From positions 682,001-746,000 of the forward strand of contig NZ_JAPFQO010000001.1 of the NCBI RefSeq assembly GCF_026241195.1: a stretch of DNA of 64,000 nt, given 5' to 3'. This DNA comes from Pontibacter anaerobius (GTDB taxonomy: Bacteria > Bacteroidota > Bacteroidia > Cytophagales > Hymenobacteraceae). The notes under the pieces were generated by a model, which was given only the letters and a program-made list of their open reading frames with translations, had not been told where the DNA came from and did no database searches. The translations under genes were made by a program, and so were the position numbers. Positions within the stretch are counted from its first letter, which is position 1, and every line of letters starts with the position of its first letter. This document shows positions 1 through 9,792 of the stretch, piece after piece.

Positions 1-631
1 CGTCGAACTCAGCGCTGTTATTGTCGGTGATCAGGTTTTTGCTGCGGTGAGAGTTTACCCAGCTGGCAAAGCGGTTCATGCCGTCCGGGTTAATAGACGG
101 ATCTAAAAGTATAATCGTCTCCTCCAGCAGCTTCTCTATCTCCGGCCCCTGTGCTGCTGCCAGGTGGTACACCGCCAGTAAAGAGGCGTTGCTGCCGCTC
201 GGCTCATTGCCATGCACGCTGTAGCCCATCCACACCACGGCCGGCATATCCTTGAGATTCAGTTTTCCAGACTCGGCAGGGTTTGTAAGCTGCACGTGCT
301 GCTTCTTTAGCTGCTCAATGTTCTGGTGGTTTTTAGGAGAAGTGATAGTGAGCAGGTACAAAGGGCGGTTCTCATGGGTGCGGCCATATTCTGTTAGGCT
401 AATACGGTCGGAGAGGCTGGCCATCTCGCGCATAAACATAACCAGTTGATCGTGACTGGCGTGCCACTCCCCTACGTTGTAGCCCAATATGTCTTTAGGT
501 GTTGGTATATTGCTATTGTAGGACGCCTCAGCCGGCAGGTAGTAGGAGAGCGGTGTCTCGATTTTTTGCGCCACTGCTACGGGGCCAAGGCCCAGCATAG
601 CCGCTACAGCAAGTACGCGTAGGTTTTTCAT
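1..631 (-). CDS. M14-family zinc carboxypeptidase, N-terminal part (runs off window)
   Basis: Reading leftward from an ATG at 629-631, the frame stays open for 210 codons to the window edge, so the C-terminal part is missing. The protein starts with a signal peptide (about residues 1-21, ending VAVAQ), so it should be exported. Around residues 136-141 it has HGNEPSG after MGYSV, the HxxE zinc-ligand motif of M14 metallocarboxypeptidases, followed by a conserved NPDGMNRF segment. The expected role is removal of C-terminal residues from peptides outside the cytoplasm; the substrate is unknown. It is transcribed away from the T9SS adhesin gene, with a long AT-rich spacer between them. The catalytic glutamate and third zinc ligand lie outside the window. 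Confidence 0.85.
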   Translation of the reverse strand, partial: MKNLRVLAVAAMLGLGPVAVAQKIETPLSYYLPAEASYNSNIPTPKDILGYNVGEWHASHDQLVMFMREMASLSDRISLTEYGRTHENRPLYLLTITSPKNHQNIEQLKKQHVQLTNPAESGKLNLKDMPAVVWMGYSVHGNEPSGSNASLLAVYHLAAAQGPEIEKLLEETIILLDPSINPDGMNRFASWVNSHRSKNLITDNNSAEFD

Positions 632-1522
632 GAGTAAAGGTGAAGAATAGGTTAGATGTTTGGTTGTACCTGCAATTTCCTGTTTTGCCGAGGCTTTTGC
701 AAGTATAAAATACCATGAAACAGTACAGGGGCTATCAGTTTAATAAGACCGCAAACAGTACAAGCTTTTCTGGAGTCGCACCCAGCTATTTGTTCGGGGT
801 AAGTTGTTGATTTTCAATTATAATTGAATGTTTGGTGAGTCTGTTAGCCATGCTTATACTTTTTTTACCCTTTTCTACAGTAGCTACACTTCTAAATTGT
901 TAACACTCACCAAGTATAAATCAGGAGCTGATTTACGCTAAAAGTTGAATAGTTTATTGCCCCTGCTTGCTGAAGCCCAAAAATATGAGTTGTAACGCTT
1001 GATGTTTTAGTGCAATTATAATCTGTGCGAATAATTGAATATGCTGCTTTAGTGTGCAAAATGCATTATATAGTTAAAAAGCAATGTGTTAGAGGCTGCT
1101 AAAGCCTGTGCAATTTTAAAACTTTATATATAATTTATGTAATAAATATTAGGTTTTAGGTGTAACAAAATATAGTTATCAAGGTATAAGTTCTTTAAAT
1201 AGTAAAATAAACTATAGAAATAGAACACTTATGACTATAGATTCAGCTTTTCATAGTAGGCGTGGTGCTCCATGAGGCTTAGCTAGTATGAAGTAGCCAC
1301 AGGACAATTCTTTTAACGCGCTCCTACAGCCTTACGATACCGGCTAATGTTAATTAGCCCATCTGCAATATGGTTTTAGCTTTAAAATGCAGCTAATAAA
1401 CCTATTGCCCAGCCATGTTTTGCCCTACTGTAAAGTAACCAGTCTTTCGATCCACCTGACCTAGTTAATCACCCAAGGCCAAAGCTACACAGCCTTAAAC
1501 CCAAACCTTATCCCCTAATTTT
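632..1522. other. Long AT-rich intergenic region between divergent genes
   Basis: About 890 bases without a convincing gene, separating the leftward carboxypeptidase from the rightward giant adhesin. It is clearly more AT-rich than the flanking genes. It must hold the promoters for both genes, but I could not fix a full TTG-N19-TAnnTTTG match. It contains a 16-bp perfect palindrome (813-828) and three copies of the AAGTATA/TATACTT word, near 698, 853 and 914. The last 80 bases before the adhesin ATG are rich in A and C with no Shine-Dalgarno sequence, as usual for Bacteroidota leaders. Confidence 0.6.
813..828. promoter_or_regulatory. 16-bp perfect AT-rich palindrome
   Basis: TTCAATTATAATTGAA reads identically on both strands and lies about 180 bp upstream of the carboxypeptidase start and 695 bp upstream of the adhesin. 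The dyad could be a dimeric regulator site. No function is shown by the sequence, and AT-rich spacers produce such palindromes by chance fairly often. Confidence 0.3.
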
Positions 1523-4500
1523 ATGAAACAAAGTTTTACCCAATTGATTGCGCAGGCAGTACAGGCGCGGCGCGTTCTCATTTCAACCCTTGCAGTAGTA
1601 GCTGTGCTGGCGGCTGCTGTTTATGTTTATGCCGCTGTCGGAGTGACAGTTAATGGAGGTGCTGTTCCAACTTACTTTAGTGTTTCAGCAGATAATGCTG
1701 CTAATTCTAAGTTTCCAGTAAATGGGGTTTTTACTCCATTAGGAGACATTGTAATTCTGGAAGGTGCCGATGATGACTTCAATTTGAGTGGGAGTCTTAC
1801 TCTAACAGCTCCAACTGGTTGGGTATTCAAGCAATCAGGTGTGAATGGAACAGTTGTTAACGGTGTTAGTACAGGTAATGCGAATATTAATGTTGCAATC
1901 AACAATTCTAATATTGTCTATACATCGACAAGTATAACGATTCCGTTTACAGTCGATAAAATAAATCATCGAGATAAGGTTACAATAACTGGAGTTGAGG
2001 TTCAGGCAACTAATGGAGCTAGTCTCCCCGGTTCAGGCACTGTCGTGCTATCAGCTACAGTATCCGGAGGTACTAGTTCTGTCGTTGGATTGCCAAAGGA
2101 CATTGCTAGTCTTTCGCAAACCTATGGTGCAGCTAGAACTATAGCTTTCAGGCAGCAGCCATCTTTAGTAAATGTTGGTGCAGCAATCTCGCCTGCGCCT
2201 AGTGTAGCTGTGGTAGATCAGTTTGGCAACACTGTAACTAATGCCACAGGCTCAGTAGGAGTTGCGCTTTCTGGTACACCGACCTCTGCCCTTATTTCTC
2301 CAGCTTCCGGCGCTACAGCCTCTCTGGTAAACGGAGTGGCTATATTTAACAATATCAGAATTGATGAGGGTGGTAACTTCCAATTGCTTGCTACATATTC
2401 TGTTAATCAGACCATGCAAGCATCAAGTAACGCATTTGTTGTAAACAATTTGCTGCCTACTGTTTCCAGTGCCCTGCCATGTATATCGGTAGGTAGTGGC
2501 ATTAGTCAAATCACGGTGACAGGTACAAACTTTGTCCGCGGCTCAGTAGTAAGAATCGATGGAGCAGACAGACCTACTACTTTCGTCAACTCAACATCGC
2601 TTACAGCTAATTTGCAGGCATCTGATGTCAGCACTGCCCAAACGTTAAGCGTTACCGTGTTCAACCCAACCCCAGCTGGCGGCACCTCCAATGCCGAAGA
2701 CTTTGTCATCCATCCGGTAATTGCAGCAGGAGACATAGCAGGTGAAACAGAGGTTTGTGAGGGTGCGCAAGGCATTACTTACTCCGTGGCAGCAGGTGCA
2801 GCGGCATATAACTGGACGGTAGGCCCTGGGGCAACTATCGAATCCGGAGGGACTACGAACGAGATTACCGTTAGATTTGGTAATACGGCCTCTACCGTAA
2901 ATATTTCGGTTGAGGCTGTAAATGCCTGCGGTGTAGCTGGCCCACCATCCGATATTGATGTAACTGTAACCCCATATCCTACTGGCATCACTGCTGGCCC
3001 TGCAGAGGGAGTACAATTCTGTACAGGCACCTCGGCCACGCTCGGTTCCGGTGATCCGGCTGTTCCGGGTTATACATACCAGTGGTCTCCGGTAGAAGGC
3101 TTGTCTGACCCTAATGATCCGAACCCAACCATAACGCTTACAAACAGCACACAAACTGCAAGATTTGAAACCTACACACTCACAGTTACAAACGGAAACG
3201 CAGCATGTGCAGTATCAGATCAGGTACTTGTAACAGTATATCCTGAGCTGATTATTGAGGCTGATGACGTAGAGCCGGTTTGTATCGGAAATCAGATAGA
3301 GTTAAGGGTTACAGGAGCTGCCAGCTATACGTATGCCTGGACAGGTCCTGACGGCTTTACCTCCTCCGTGCAGAACCCTGTAATTGCAGATGCTACCGAA
3401 GCGAATGAAGGTACCTATACTGTAGTAGTTACCAACCAGCAAGGTTGCGAGGCTACAGCAGACGTTGAGGTTACCATAGCACCATTGCCAACAGCTAATG
3501 CAGGAGCTGATCAGAGCCTGTGTTCTCAGGGGGCTTCTACTTCGTTTTCAGTAACCGGTACCCCATCTGCCGGAGCGGCTGGTACCTGGAGTGTGATAAG
3601 CGGTACGGCTACTATCGTTTCTCCAACTTCGCTTACAACCCAGGTAAATGTATCCAGCGCCAATGCAACACTACGATTTACCGCAGAGACCCCTGCAGGA
3701 TGCCAGGCATCTGATGATGTGGTGCTGACCGTGGATCCGCTGCCAACTGTTACGCTGGCGCCTCTTAGTGCTATATGCGAGAGCGATGCCCCAATCACAC
3801 TAACAGGTGGCTTGCCAGCAGGTGGTACTTACTCTGGCCCAGGTGTAACAAACGGTGTGTTTGATCCTGTGGCTGCTGGTGGTGATGGTACTTACACTAT
3901 TACCTATACTTATTCTGATGGCAACGATTGTGAGAGTACAGCTACAAGAACTATAACTGTTAAGCCGCAGCCGGTGGTGTCAGTAACGCCAGATACAGAA
4001 ATATGCTTCGGCGAAAGTGTGGAGCTGACTGCTAATGGGGCTACCACTTACCGTTGGGAGCCAGCAGCAGGGCTCAGCGCTACCACAGGTGCATCTGTAA
4101 TTGCTAACCCAACTACCACAACCACCTACACTGTTTATGGCACAACCAATGGCTGTGAGTCGGTGGCGCAAACTGTTACCGTTACTGTTAACCCGCTTCC
4201 GAATGTGGCCATTACCCCTACAGGCCCGACTGAGTTCTGCGATGGCAACTATGTGGATCTCGTGGCCGAGAATAAAACAGGCTATACATATGAGTGGTTT
4301 GATGCCAGCGCCGGTACTCCTGTAGGGTCAGCCAGCACTTACCGCGCAGAAGATTCTGGTAGCTACTATGTTACCATTACCACAGATAAAGGCTGTGCCC
4401 TAACATCAGAGCCTGTTTCTGTTATTGTGGCAAAACTGCCAAACGAGGCTACTATCACAGCAGGTACTACGACTTTCTGCCAGGGAGGCAGCGTGCAAAT

Positions 4501-7500
4501 CAGCGCTAACTCTGCCCCTTCAGGCCAAACCTATGAGTATGTGTGGGAGTCTAGCTCCAATAATGTTGATTTCACGCCTATTGCTGGAGTGCCTGTAACA
4601 GCTGATAGTTACCTCGCTGAAACTTCCGGTTACTATCGTGTGAAGGTAAGCGATGTTTCAGAAGGAACTGTAAGCGATTGCTTTAAAACATCTCAGTCTA
4701 TTCAGGTAACTGTGCTGCCTCAGCCAACAGCAGATATAACCTCAAGTGCCGAAACCCAGTGCCGTGCTGCAAGTGGTGCCACAACCTTTACGGTAACTGG
4801 TACTTTCTCGGGAGGTACAGCTGTCTGGACATCGAGCAACAGCAACTTCTCGATTGGCGACAGAAACGATGTTCCAAACCCATCAACCGGGGTAACAACC
4901 TCTACTGTTACAGTGAGTGTACCTGCTTCTGCTGTAACAAGCGTCATCAGTTCTAACATTACGCTCAGAGCTACTAACGCAGCTGCATCCTGTGACCCTG
5001 CAAGTGATCAGGTTACGCTGACAGTGCAACCGCTGATCGCGGGCAACACCATTACAGGTACTAATGCCTATTGCCAGGGGGCTGTTGCCACAGCGTTAAG
5101 CTCCGGCACACTCAGCGGAGGAAACGGAAGTTATACTTATACATGGGAGCAGAGTGCCAATAACTCCACTTGGGGATCGGCAGCCGGTACTAATAACCAG
5201 GCTAGCTACAAGCCAACCACGGCAACCGGCGGCACCATGTACTACAGACGCACCGTTACCTCGGGAGAGTGCGAAAGCATCAGTGCTGCGTTTGCTGTAA
5301 CGGTAACACCAAGCATCACCACAAACAACATTGCGGGTACACAAAACTACTGTGAAGATGAACCAGCTACAGCGCTAGGTGGTGCAGTGGCTGGTGGCAC
5401 GGGCAGTTATACTTATCAGTGGCAGAGCAGTTCAAGTGCAGGCGGTACTTTCAGTAATATTCCGAGTGCAACTGCTGCTACTTACACACCACCTACAGCA
5501 ACTGGAGGCACTGTATACTACAGACGCCTGGTTACTTCCGGTGAATGCCAGGGTAATATTAGCAATGTGATTGGCGTAACCGTAACGCCTGCTATTACTA
5601 CAAACAGCATTTCCGGAACCACCACTTACTGCCAGGGCGCCACGGCCTCCTCACTAGGTGGTACAGTAACAGGTGGCATATCAGCGAAGACGTATCGTTG
5701 GGAGCAGAGCCCGAATGGCACAGGCTCCTGGACTATTGCTGCGGGTACAAGTAACCTGATCAGCTATACACCATCCACAGCAACTGTGGGCACAATGCAC
5801 TATCGCCGTGTAGTTACCTCCCAGAACTGCTCCGATATAAGTAACATGGTGGCTGTTACGGTTAATGCTCCAATAGCAGGGAACCAAATCTCCGGCGACC
5901 AGACTGTTTGCTCCGGTGGGGCTAAAGCAGCCTTAGGACAGGCAAGCGGCACCAGCCTGAGCGGCGGCAGCACGCCGTATGGCTACCAGTGGCAGAGCAG
6001 CAGCAGCGCTACAGGCACGTTTACTAATATTGGAGGGGCCACTTCGGCGAGCTATACACCACCAACTACAACTGTTTCTACTATCACAACTACTTATTAC
6101 AGACGCGTTGTTGATGGCGGACAGTGCGCAAGTATAAGCGCGCCTGTGGCGGTGACTGTAACCCCGGTGATTACTAGCAATACCATAACCGGTGCCCAGA
6201 CCATTTGTGCACAAGGCACGCCAACACAGCTTACCGGCAGTACGCCGACCGGTGGCACAGGCTCTTATACTTACCAGTGGCAGCAGAGCACTAACAACTC
6301 AACATGGGTAAATGCTACCGGGCCAAACTCAAGCACTGGAGTAAACTACCAGCCGGGGGCCTTAACAACCACTACATATTTTAGAAGAGTGGTAAGCTCA
6401 GGTACTTGTAATGATCTTCCATCTGCATCCGTAAAAGTTACTGTTAACCCTCTGCCAACTCCTGGCTTTACAGGAGTAACTGATGGGCAGATCATCTACA
6501 CAGGGGGAGGTAACATAACACTGGCAGGCTCGCCAGGCGGGGGTACTTTCTCCGGCTCTGGTGTAAGTGGTAATACGTTCAACCCATGTACTGCAGGCGC
6601 AGGACAGAAAACAATCACCTACACCGTTACAAACGGCAATGGCTGTACTAACTCCGTATCTAAAACGGTAACGGTGCGCGAGTCGCAGTATAGGGTGGTT
6701 GTAATTTCTAATCCTAAGCCGTTCTGCCAGGGCGATAATGTGGACCATGAAGCGTGGGTGGTTCGTGATGCTCAGTCTATCATTTACCCATACCTGACCA
6801 ATGCGAACGGTGACCCTGTAGATGAAAGCGGCAGGTTGATTGGTACAACGGAGTTACCTGTATCTAACCCAGCCTATCCTTTCCCTGCAGGTACTTCGGA
6901 TATCGTTAAGCAGTTTGCTTTCCGCTACTTTAACCCGATTATCACTTTAGGTGCAAATGGAGAGAGGATAACCAGCGGCCTTACTTACCAGTGGACAAAG
7001 AACCAGCAAAATGAAATTGGTAAAAACCAAATTACTTTCAGTAATGCCGGTTTGTCTTCCCTGGATTACTATGCTGTGAAAGTAAGCTCCGGCACAAGCT
7101 CTTGCGGGCCTAACCTCAATAACACATTGTCTAGCAGAACTTATACATCGCAGCTGTATAATTATGACATGACCTTAGCGGCAAGTAAAAACCCGATCTG
7201 CCCTGGCGAGTCGGTTACATTTACAGCCACACTTAACTCAGCTTTCCCTTTCTGGAACTCTATTAACCTGGTGCTGCAGTGGCAAGTGAACGGTGTAACA
7301 CAGTATACTTCAAGCTATGGTACCGGAAACGCTGCTGCGCTGCAGTGGACTACAACTGGTCCGGCTGGCGGGTTTAAGCAGGGAGATGTGGTAGCTATTA
7401 GGTTTACTTCAGATGTAGACGGAGGAAGCTTGGCGGCAGGTAGTAAGTGCGCGAGCGGTACAAATTCCGCAGTCGTAACCATGAACGTGAATGTTGTGCC

Positions 7501-9235
7501 TGCCATTACAGGTACTACCGTGAACGCGGCTTGTGTGGGCAGTGTAGCAACACTCTCTGTAAATGCAACAGGTACGGGGCTTGCCTACCAGTGGTACAAG
7601 CGTCCTGGTAACTCTTCTACAGCCGGAACTGCTTTAAGCAACGGTGGTAGAATATCCGGAGCAACCTCAGCTAACCTAAGCATAGCTAACACAACAGCGA
7701 CAGATGCAGGTTTGTACTACGTGGAAGTGAGCGGGGCATGTCCGCCAATGGTTGCTTCGCAAGACTTGCAGCTAAACATCACACCTGTGCCACTAGCGTA
7801 CAATGTAACTGCACCAAACGGAACCGCTTATTGCGCAGGTGGGTCAGGAACAGTGATAGGTATGTCTAACTCTCAGGCGGGGGTTACCTACAGCCTCTAT
7901 AGAAGCGGAAGTAGTACGGCACTTATAAGTATAAACAGAACTGCCTCAGGAGCATTCAACTTCCCAAATAGCTACACTGCGGGTACCTACTCTGTAGTGG
8001 CTACGCCAACCGGAACTCAGCCAGCCGTGGCAAGCTGTCCGCAGAACATGCTAAATACAGTGACCATAACTACTAACCCGCTACCGGCTGCTATTACAGC
8101 TACAGGTGGCAGCTACTGTAGCCCTACGGTTGAGTTCCCAAACTCGGGCGCATTGGTAACATTGGCCGGTACGCAGTCTGGTGTATCATACCAGCTCATC
8201 AACGCATCCAACCAGCCAGTTGGTAGTGCTGCTAATGGTAATGGTGGGCAAATTGATCTTGGGCCTGTTGTTGCCGGTACATACAACATCCGGGCGACCA
8301 ACACTACTACAGGCTGTACCAACACTGTAGGGCAGGCGACTGTAACCATGACAGAGCGTGTAGAACCACTCGGCGATATCATCATTACAAATGAAAGTGG
8401 TGAGGTGATTACCGAACAGCAACTCGAGACAGGGCAGTATGCGAGATTTACAGCCAGCACCACCTTTGGCGATGATAACACCGCTGAGACTTATACTTGG
8501 TACATTGGGGATGGCATAGAAGCTAACTGGCAGGTAGTGCCTGGAGTTGAAGGGCCAGTTTTAACGATCGATTCCGTACCAGGCGGTGATTTTGCAGTAC
8601 GAGTGGAAGTGACAGCAGACCCAAGTGCTTGTTATACAGATTACCTGGGTATTTATAGTACAACACCAGTAGTTCCGCTACCAGTAGAGATCATCTACTT
8701 CAACGCGGCCAAGCAGGGCAATAACGTGCTGCTGGAGTGGGCCACTGCCTCTGAGCAGAACAACACCGGCTTTGAGGTGCAGGTGTCGCAGGACGGCTTT
8801 AACTTCAGGAAGCTGGACTTTGTGCCGACCAAGAACGGTAACACCGTGCTGAAACAAGTATACCAGTACACAGACAAGGAGAACGGTAAGCGTGGTACAC
8901 GTTATTACCGCCTGAAGCAGATAGATGAAGATGGCAAGTTCGAGTACTTCACTACCAAGGCGGTAACCTTTACGGAGGTGGCCAGCAAGGTAAAAGCCTT
9001 CCCGAACCCGTTCTCTACTAACCTGACGCTGGATGTTGCAGCTGAGAACAGTGGAGAGGTGCATATAAGTATGGCCAACGCCATTGGTCGCCAGATAATG
9101 GAGCGCACTGTTAAGGTGGAAGAAGGCTTCAACACCATTTACCTCAACATGAATGGTGACCTGCCGCACGGTGTTTACTTCATCCGGGTTTACCTGGATG
9201 GTAAGATGCATCAACTAAAGCTGCTGAAAGAGTAA
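1523..9235 (+). CDS. Giant T9SS-secreted multidomain surface protein (Ig-like/PKD-like repeats)
   Basis: A 2570-aa secreted protein. Residues about 15-40 form a hydrophobic export segment after a basic N-terminus. Order: an N-terminal unique region (about 40-190); a filamin/invasin-like stretch (to about 300); an IPT/TIG-like domain (about 306-395, with ITVTGTNF); many PKD/Ig-like modules rich in Thr/Ser with paired cysteines; five tandem modules of about 90 aa (about 1170-1645) each with a (C)..YxYxW..YYRR..C pattern; further Ig-like modules; a module starting LPVEIIYFNA (about 2390); and a T9SS type A sorting domain (KAFPNPF onward, with GVYFIRV near the end). The likely role is a long cell-surface adhesin or gliding/biofilm protein anchored through T9SS. 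The ligand is unknown. The first 500 bases are AT-richer than the 3' module. The ATG at 1523 is followed at once by the export signal. Confidence 0.85.
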   Translation: MKQSFTQLIAQAVQARRVLISTLAVVAVLAAAVYVYAAVGVTVNGGAVPTYFSVSADNAANSKFPVNGVFTPLGDIVILEGADDDFNLSGSLTLTAPTGWVFKQSGVNGTVVNGVSTGNANINVAINNSNIVYTSTSITIPFTVDKINHRDKVTITGVEVQATNGASLPGSGTVVLSATVSGGTSSVVGLPKDIASLSQTYGAARTIAFRQQPSLVNVGAAISPAPSVAVVDQFGNTVTNATGSVGVALSGTPTSALISPASGATASLVNGVAIFNNIRIDEGGNFQLLATYSVNQTMQASSNAFVVNNLLPTVSSALPCISVGSGISQITVTGTNFVRGSVVRIDGADRPTTFVNSTSLTANLQASDVSTAQTLSVTVFNPTPAGGTSNAEDFVIHPVIAAGDIAGETEVCEGAQGITYSVAAGAAAYNWTVGPGATIESGGTTNEITVRFGNTASTVNISVEAVNACGVAGPPSDIDVTVTPYPTGITAGPAEGVQFCTGTSATLGSGDPAVPGYTYQWSPVEGLSDPNDPNPTITLTNSTQTARFETYTLTVTNGNAACAVSDQVLVTVYPELIIEADDVEPVCIGNQIELRVTGAASYTYAWTGPDGFTSSVQNPVIADATEANEGTYTVVVTNQQGCEATADVEVTIAPLPTANAGADQSLCSQGASTSFSVTGTPSAGAAGTWSVISGTATIVSPTSLTTQVNVSSANATLRFTAETPAGCQASDDVVLTVDPLPTVTLAPLSAICESDAPITLTGGLPAGGTYSGPGVTNGVFDPVAAGGDGTYTITYTYSDGNDCESTATRTITVKPQPVVSVTPDTEICFGESVELTANGATTYRWEPAAGLSATTGASVIANPTTTTTYTVYGTTNGCESVAQTVTVTVNPLPNVAITPTGPTEFCDGNYVDLVAENKTGYTYEWFDASAGTPVGSASTYRAEDSGSYYVTITTDKGCALTSEPVSVIVAKLPNEATITAGTTTFCQGGSVQISANSAPSGQTYEYVWESSSNNVDFTPIAGVPVTADSYLAETSGYYRVKVSDVSEGTVSDCFKTSQSIQVTVLPQPTADITSSAETQCRAASGATTFTVTGTFSGGTAVWTSSNSNFSIGDRNDVPNPSTGVTTSTVTVSVPASAVTSVISSNITLRATNAAASCDPASDQVTLTVQPLIAGNTITGTNAYCQGAVATALSSGTLSGGNGSYTYTWEQSANNSTWGSAAGTNNQASYKPTTATGGTMYYRRTVTSGECESISAAFAVTVTPSITTNNIAGTQNYCEDEPATALGGAVAGGTGSYTYQWQSSSSAGGTFSNIPSATAATYTPPTATGGTVYYRRLVTSGECQGNISNVIGVTVTPAITTNSISGTTTYCQGATASSLGGTVTGGISAKTYRWEQSPNGTGSWTIAAGTSNLISYTPSTATVGTMHYRRVVTSQNCSDISNMVAVTVNAPIAGNQISGDQTVCSGGAKAALGQASGTSLSGGSTPYGYQWQSSSSATGTFTNIGGATSASYTPPTTTVSTITTTYYRRVVDGGQCASISAPVAVTVTPVITSNTITGAQTICAQGTPTQLTGSTPTGGTGSYTYQWQQSTNNSTWVNATGPNSSTGVNYQPGALTTTTYFRRVVSSGTCNDLPSASVKVTVNPLPTPGFTGVTDGQIIYTGGGNITLAGSPGGGTFSGSGVSGNTFNPCTAGAGQKTITYTVTNGNGCTNSVSKTVTVRESQYRVVVISNPKPFCQGDNVDHEAWVVRDAQSIIYPYLTNANGDPVDESGRLIGTTELPVSNPAYPFPAGTSDIVKQFAFRYFNPIITLGANGERITSGLTYQWTKNQQNEIGKNQITFSNAGLSSLDYYAVKVSSGTSSCGPNLNNTLSSRTYTSQLYNYDMTLAASKNPICPGESVTFTATLNSAFPFWNSINLVLQWQVNGVTQYTSSYGTGNAAALQWTTTGPAGGFKQGDVVAIRFTSDVDGGSLAAGSKCASGTNSAVVTMNVNVVPAITGTTVNAACVGSVATLSVNATGTGLAYQWYKRPGNSSTAGTALSNGGRISGATSANLSIANTTATDAGLYYVEVSGACPPMVASQDLQLNITPVPLAYNVTAPNGTAYCAGGSGTVIGMSNSQAGVTYSLYRSGSSTALISINRTASGAFNFPNSYTAGTYSVVATPTGTQPAVASCPQNMLNTVTITTNPLPAAITATGGSYCSPTVEFPNSGALVTLAGTQSGVSYQLINASNQPVGSAANGNGGQIDLGPVVAGTYNIRATNTTTGCTNTVGQATVTMTERVEPLGDIIITNESGEVITEQQLETGQYARFTASTTFGDDNTAETYTWYIGDGIEANWQVVPGVEGPVLTIDSVPGGDFAVRVEVTADPSACYTDYLGIYSTTPVVPLPVEIIYFNAAKQGNNVLLEWATASEQNNTGFEVQVSQDGFNFRKLDFVPTKNGNTVLKQVYQYTDKENGKRGTRYYRLKQIDEDGKFEYFTTKAVTFTEVASKVKAFPNPFSTNLTLDVAAENSGEVHISMANAIGRQIMERTVKVEEGFNTIYLNMNGDLPHGVYFIRVYLDGKMHQLKLLKE
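5040..6460 (+). repeat. Five tandem ~90-residue Ig-like modules inside the adhesin gene
   Basis: In frame, five successive units of about 88-98 codons share the order I(T/S/A)G-x4-C, GG(T/N)GSYTYxW, a Ser/Gly/Asn-rich loop, a Y-x-P segment, YYRR(V/L)V, C, and VTVTP. Each holds two cysteines that could form an intradomain disulfide. The units have diverged (perhaps 40-60% identical by eye), so this is an old expansion rather than a recent array, although nucleotide stretches such as those coding for GSYTYQW remain similar. Confidence 0.8.
8681..9235 (+). repeat. Duplicated T9SS C-terminal module, copy 1
   Basis: The 3' end of the adhesin gene, from codons for PVEIIYFNA to the stop, matches the 3' end of the 660-aa gene (11219-11775). 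The first ~290 bp are close to 90% identical at nucleotide level, with about 40 bp unbroken at the start. The downstream ~60 bp also match, including a GGGTTTAAAG stretch and a terminator hairpin on the same AGCCGGG core. The sorting domain itself (after about 8990) is much less alike. Confidence 0.8.
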
Positions 9236-9260
9236 CTGAATTTAATAGGGTTTAAAGCTG

Positions 9261-9289
9261 AAAGAGCCGGGTATTTTACCCGGCTCTTT
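9261..9289 (+). terminator. Rho-independent terminator after adhesin gene
   Basis: A perfect 13-bp stem (9261-9273 with 9277-9289) with a 3-base loop and a T-run, starting 25 bases after the adhesin stop. Its core (AGAGCCGGG) is shared with the terminator after the next gene. Confidence 0.9.
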
Positions 9290-9792
9290 TGCATTTATTT
9301 TAAAATTTTTTGATGCAATTTAACATAGGCTGTTGATTTGTGTAAGTATAGGTATATTTTATATAAAGTATATTGATTTTAGCTTTAAAAGTATGGAATA
9401 ATTACATTGTTTATTTATGAAGCTTTATTTGGGTTTAGGTAAAATATAGTGCAATTATTGATTTGTATAATTAAAAATTTCCCCTCCTCTATATATATCC
9501 TATCACTTTTTTGCTTTATACTTGTCTTGTCTAATAGACTATTTCTGTAAATAATAGGTAAAATTTTTAGGTAGACAGGAGCTACCAGCAGTAGCAAACT
9601 GGTGCAACAAAGAAGTGTGGAATCCTAACCCAAGGTTCTCCGGCCAGGTAGCTTCTAAGTATGGTGATATCCTGATTTAAAATAGCACGCCCAAAAGCGT
9701 GGGTGGGACCCTATTGCCTTAAATGTACAGATGTATAGTGGGCAGTTAATAACCGAACCAAATACAACCAAAACCCTTTAAACCCCTTTTTT
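9290..9792. other. AT-rich spacer upstream of second T9SS gene
   Basis: About 500 bases with no supported gene. Up to about 9600 it is very AT-rich, with a few AAGTATA/TATACTT words. Near 9685-9715 there is a short CACGC/GCGTG dyad followed by GGGACCCTATTGCCTT, which resembles GGGACCCAATGCCTT in the inverted-repeat element at 11851. It may be a decayed fragment of that repeat. The last 50 bases form an A/C-rich leader ending in a T-run directly before the ATG, with no Shine-Dalgarno sequence. Confidence 0.5.

Noticed and set aside
5040-6460. CRISPR-like direct repeats
   Set aside because: The repeats are about 270 bp, in frame, diverged and coding for Ig-like domains. No short regular repeat-spacer pattern exists anywhere in the window.
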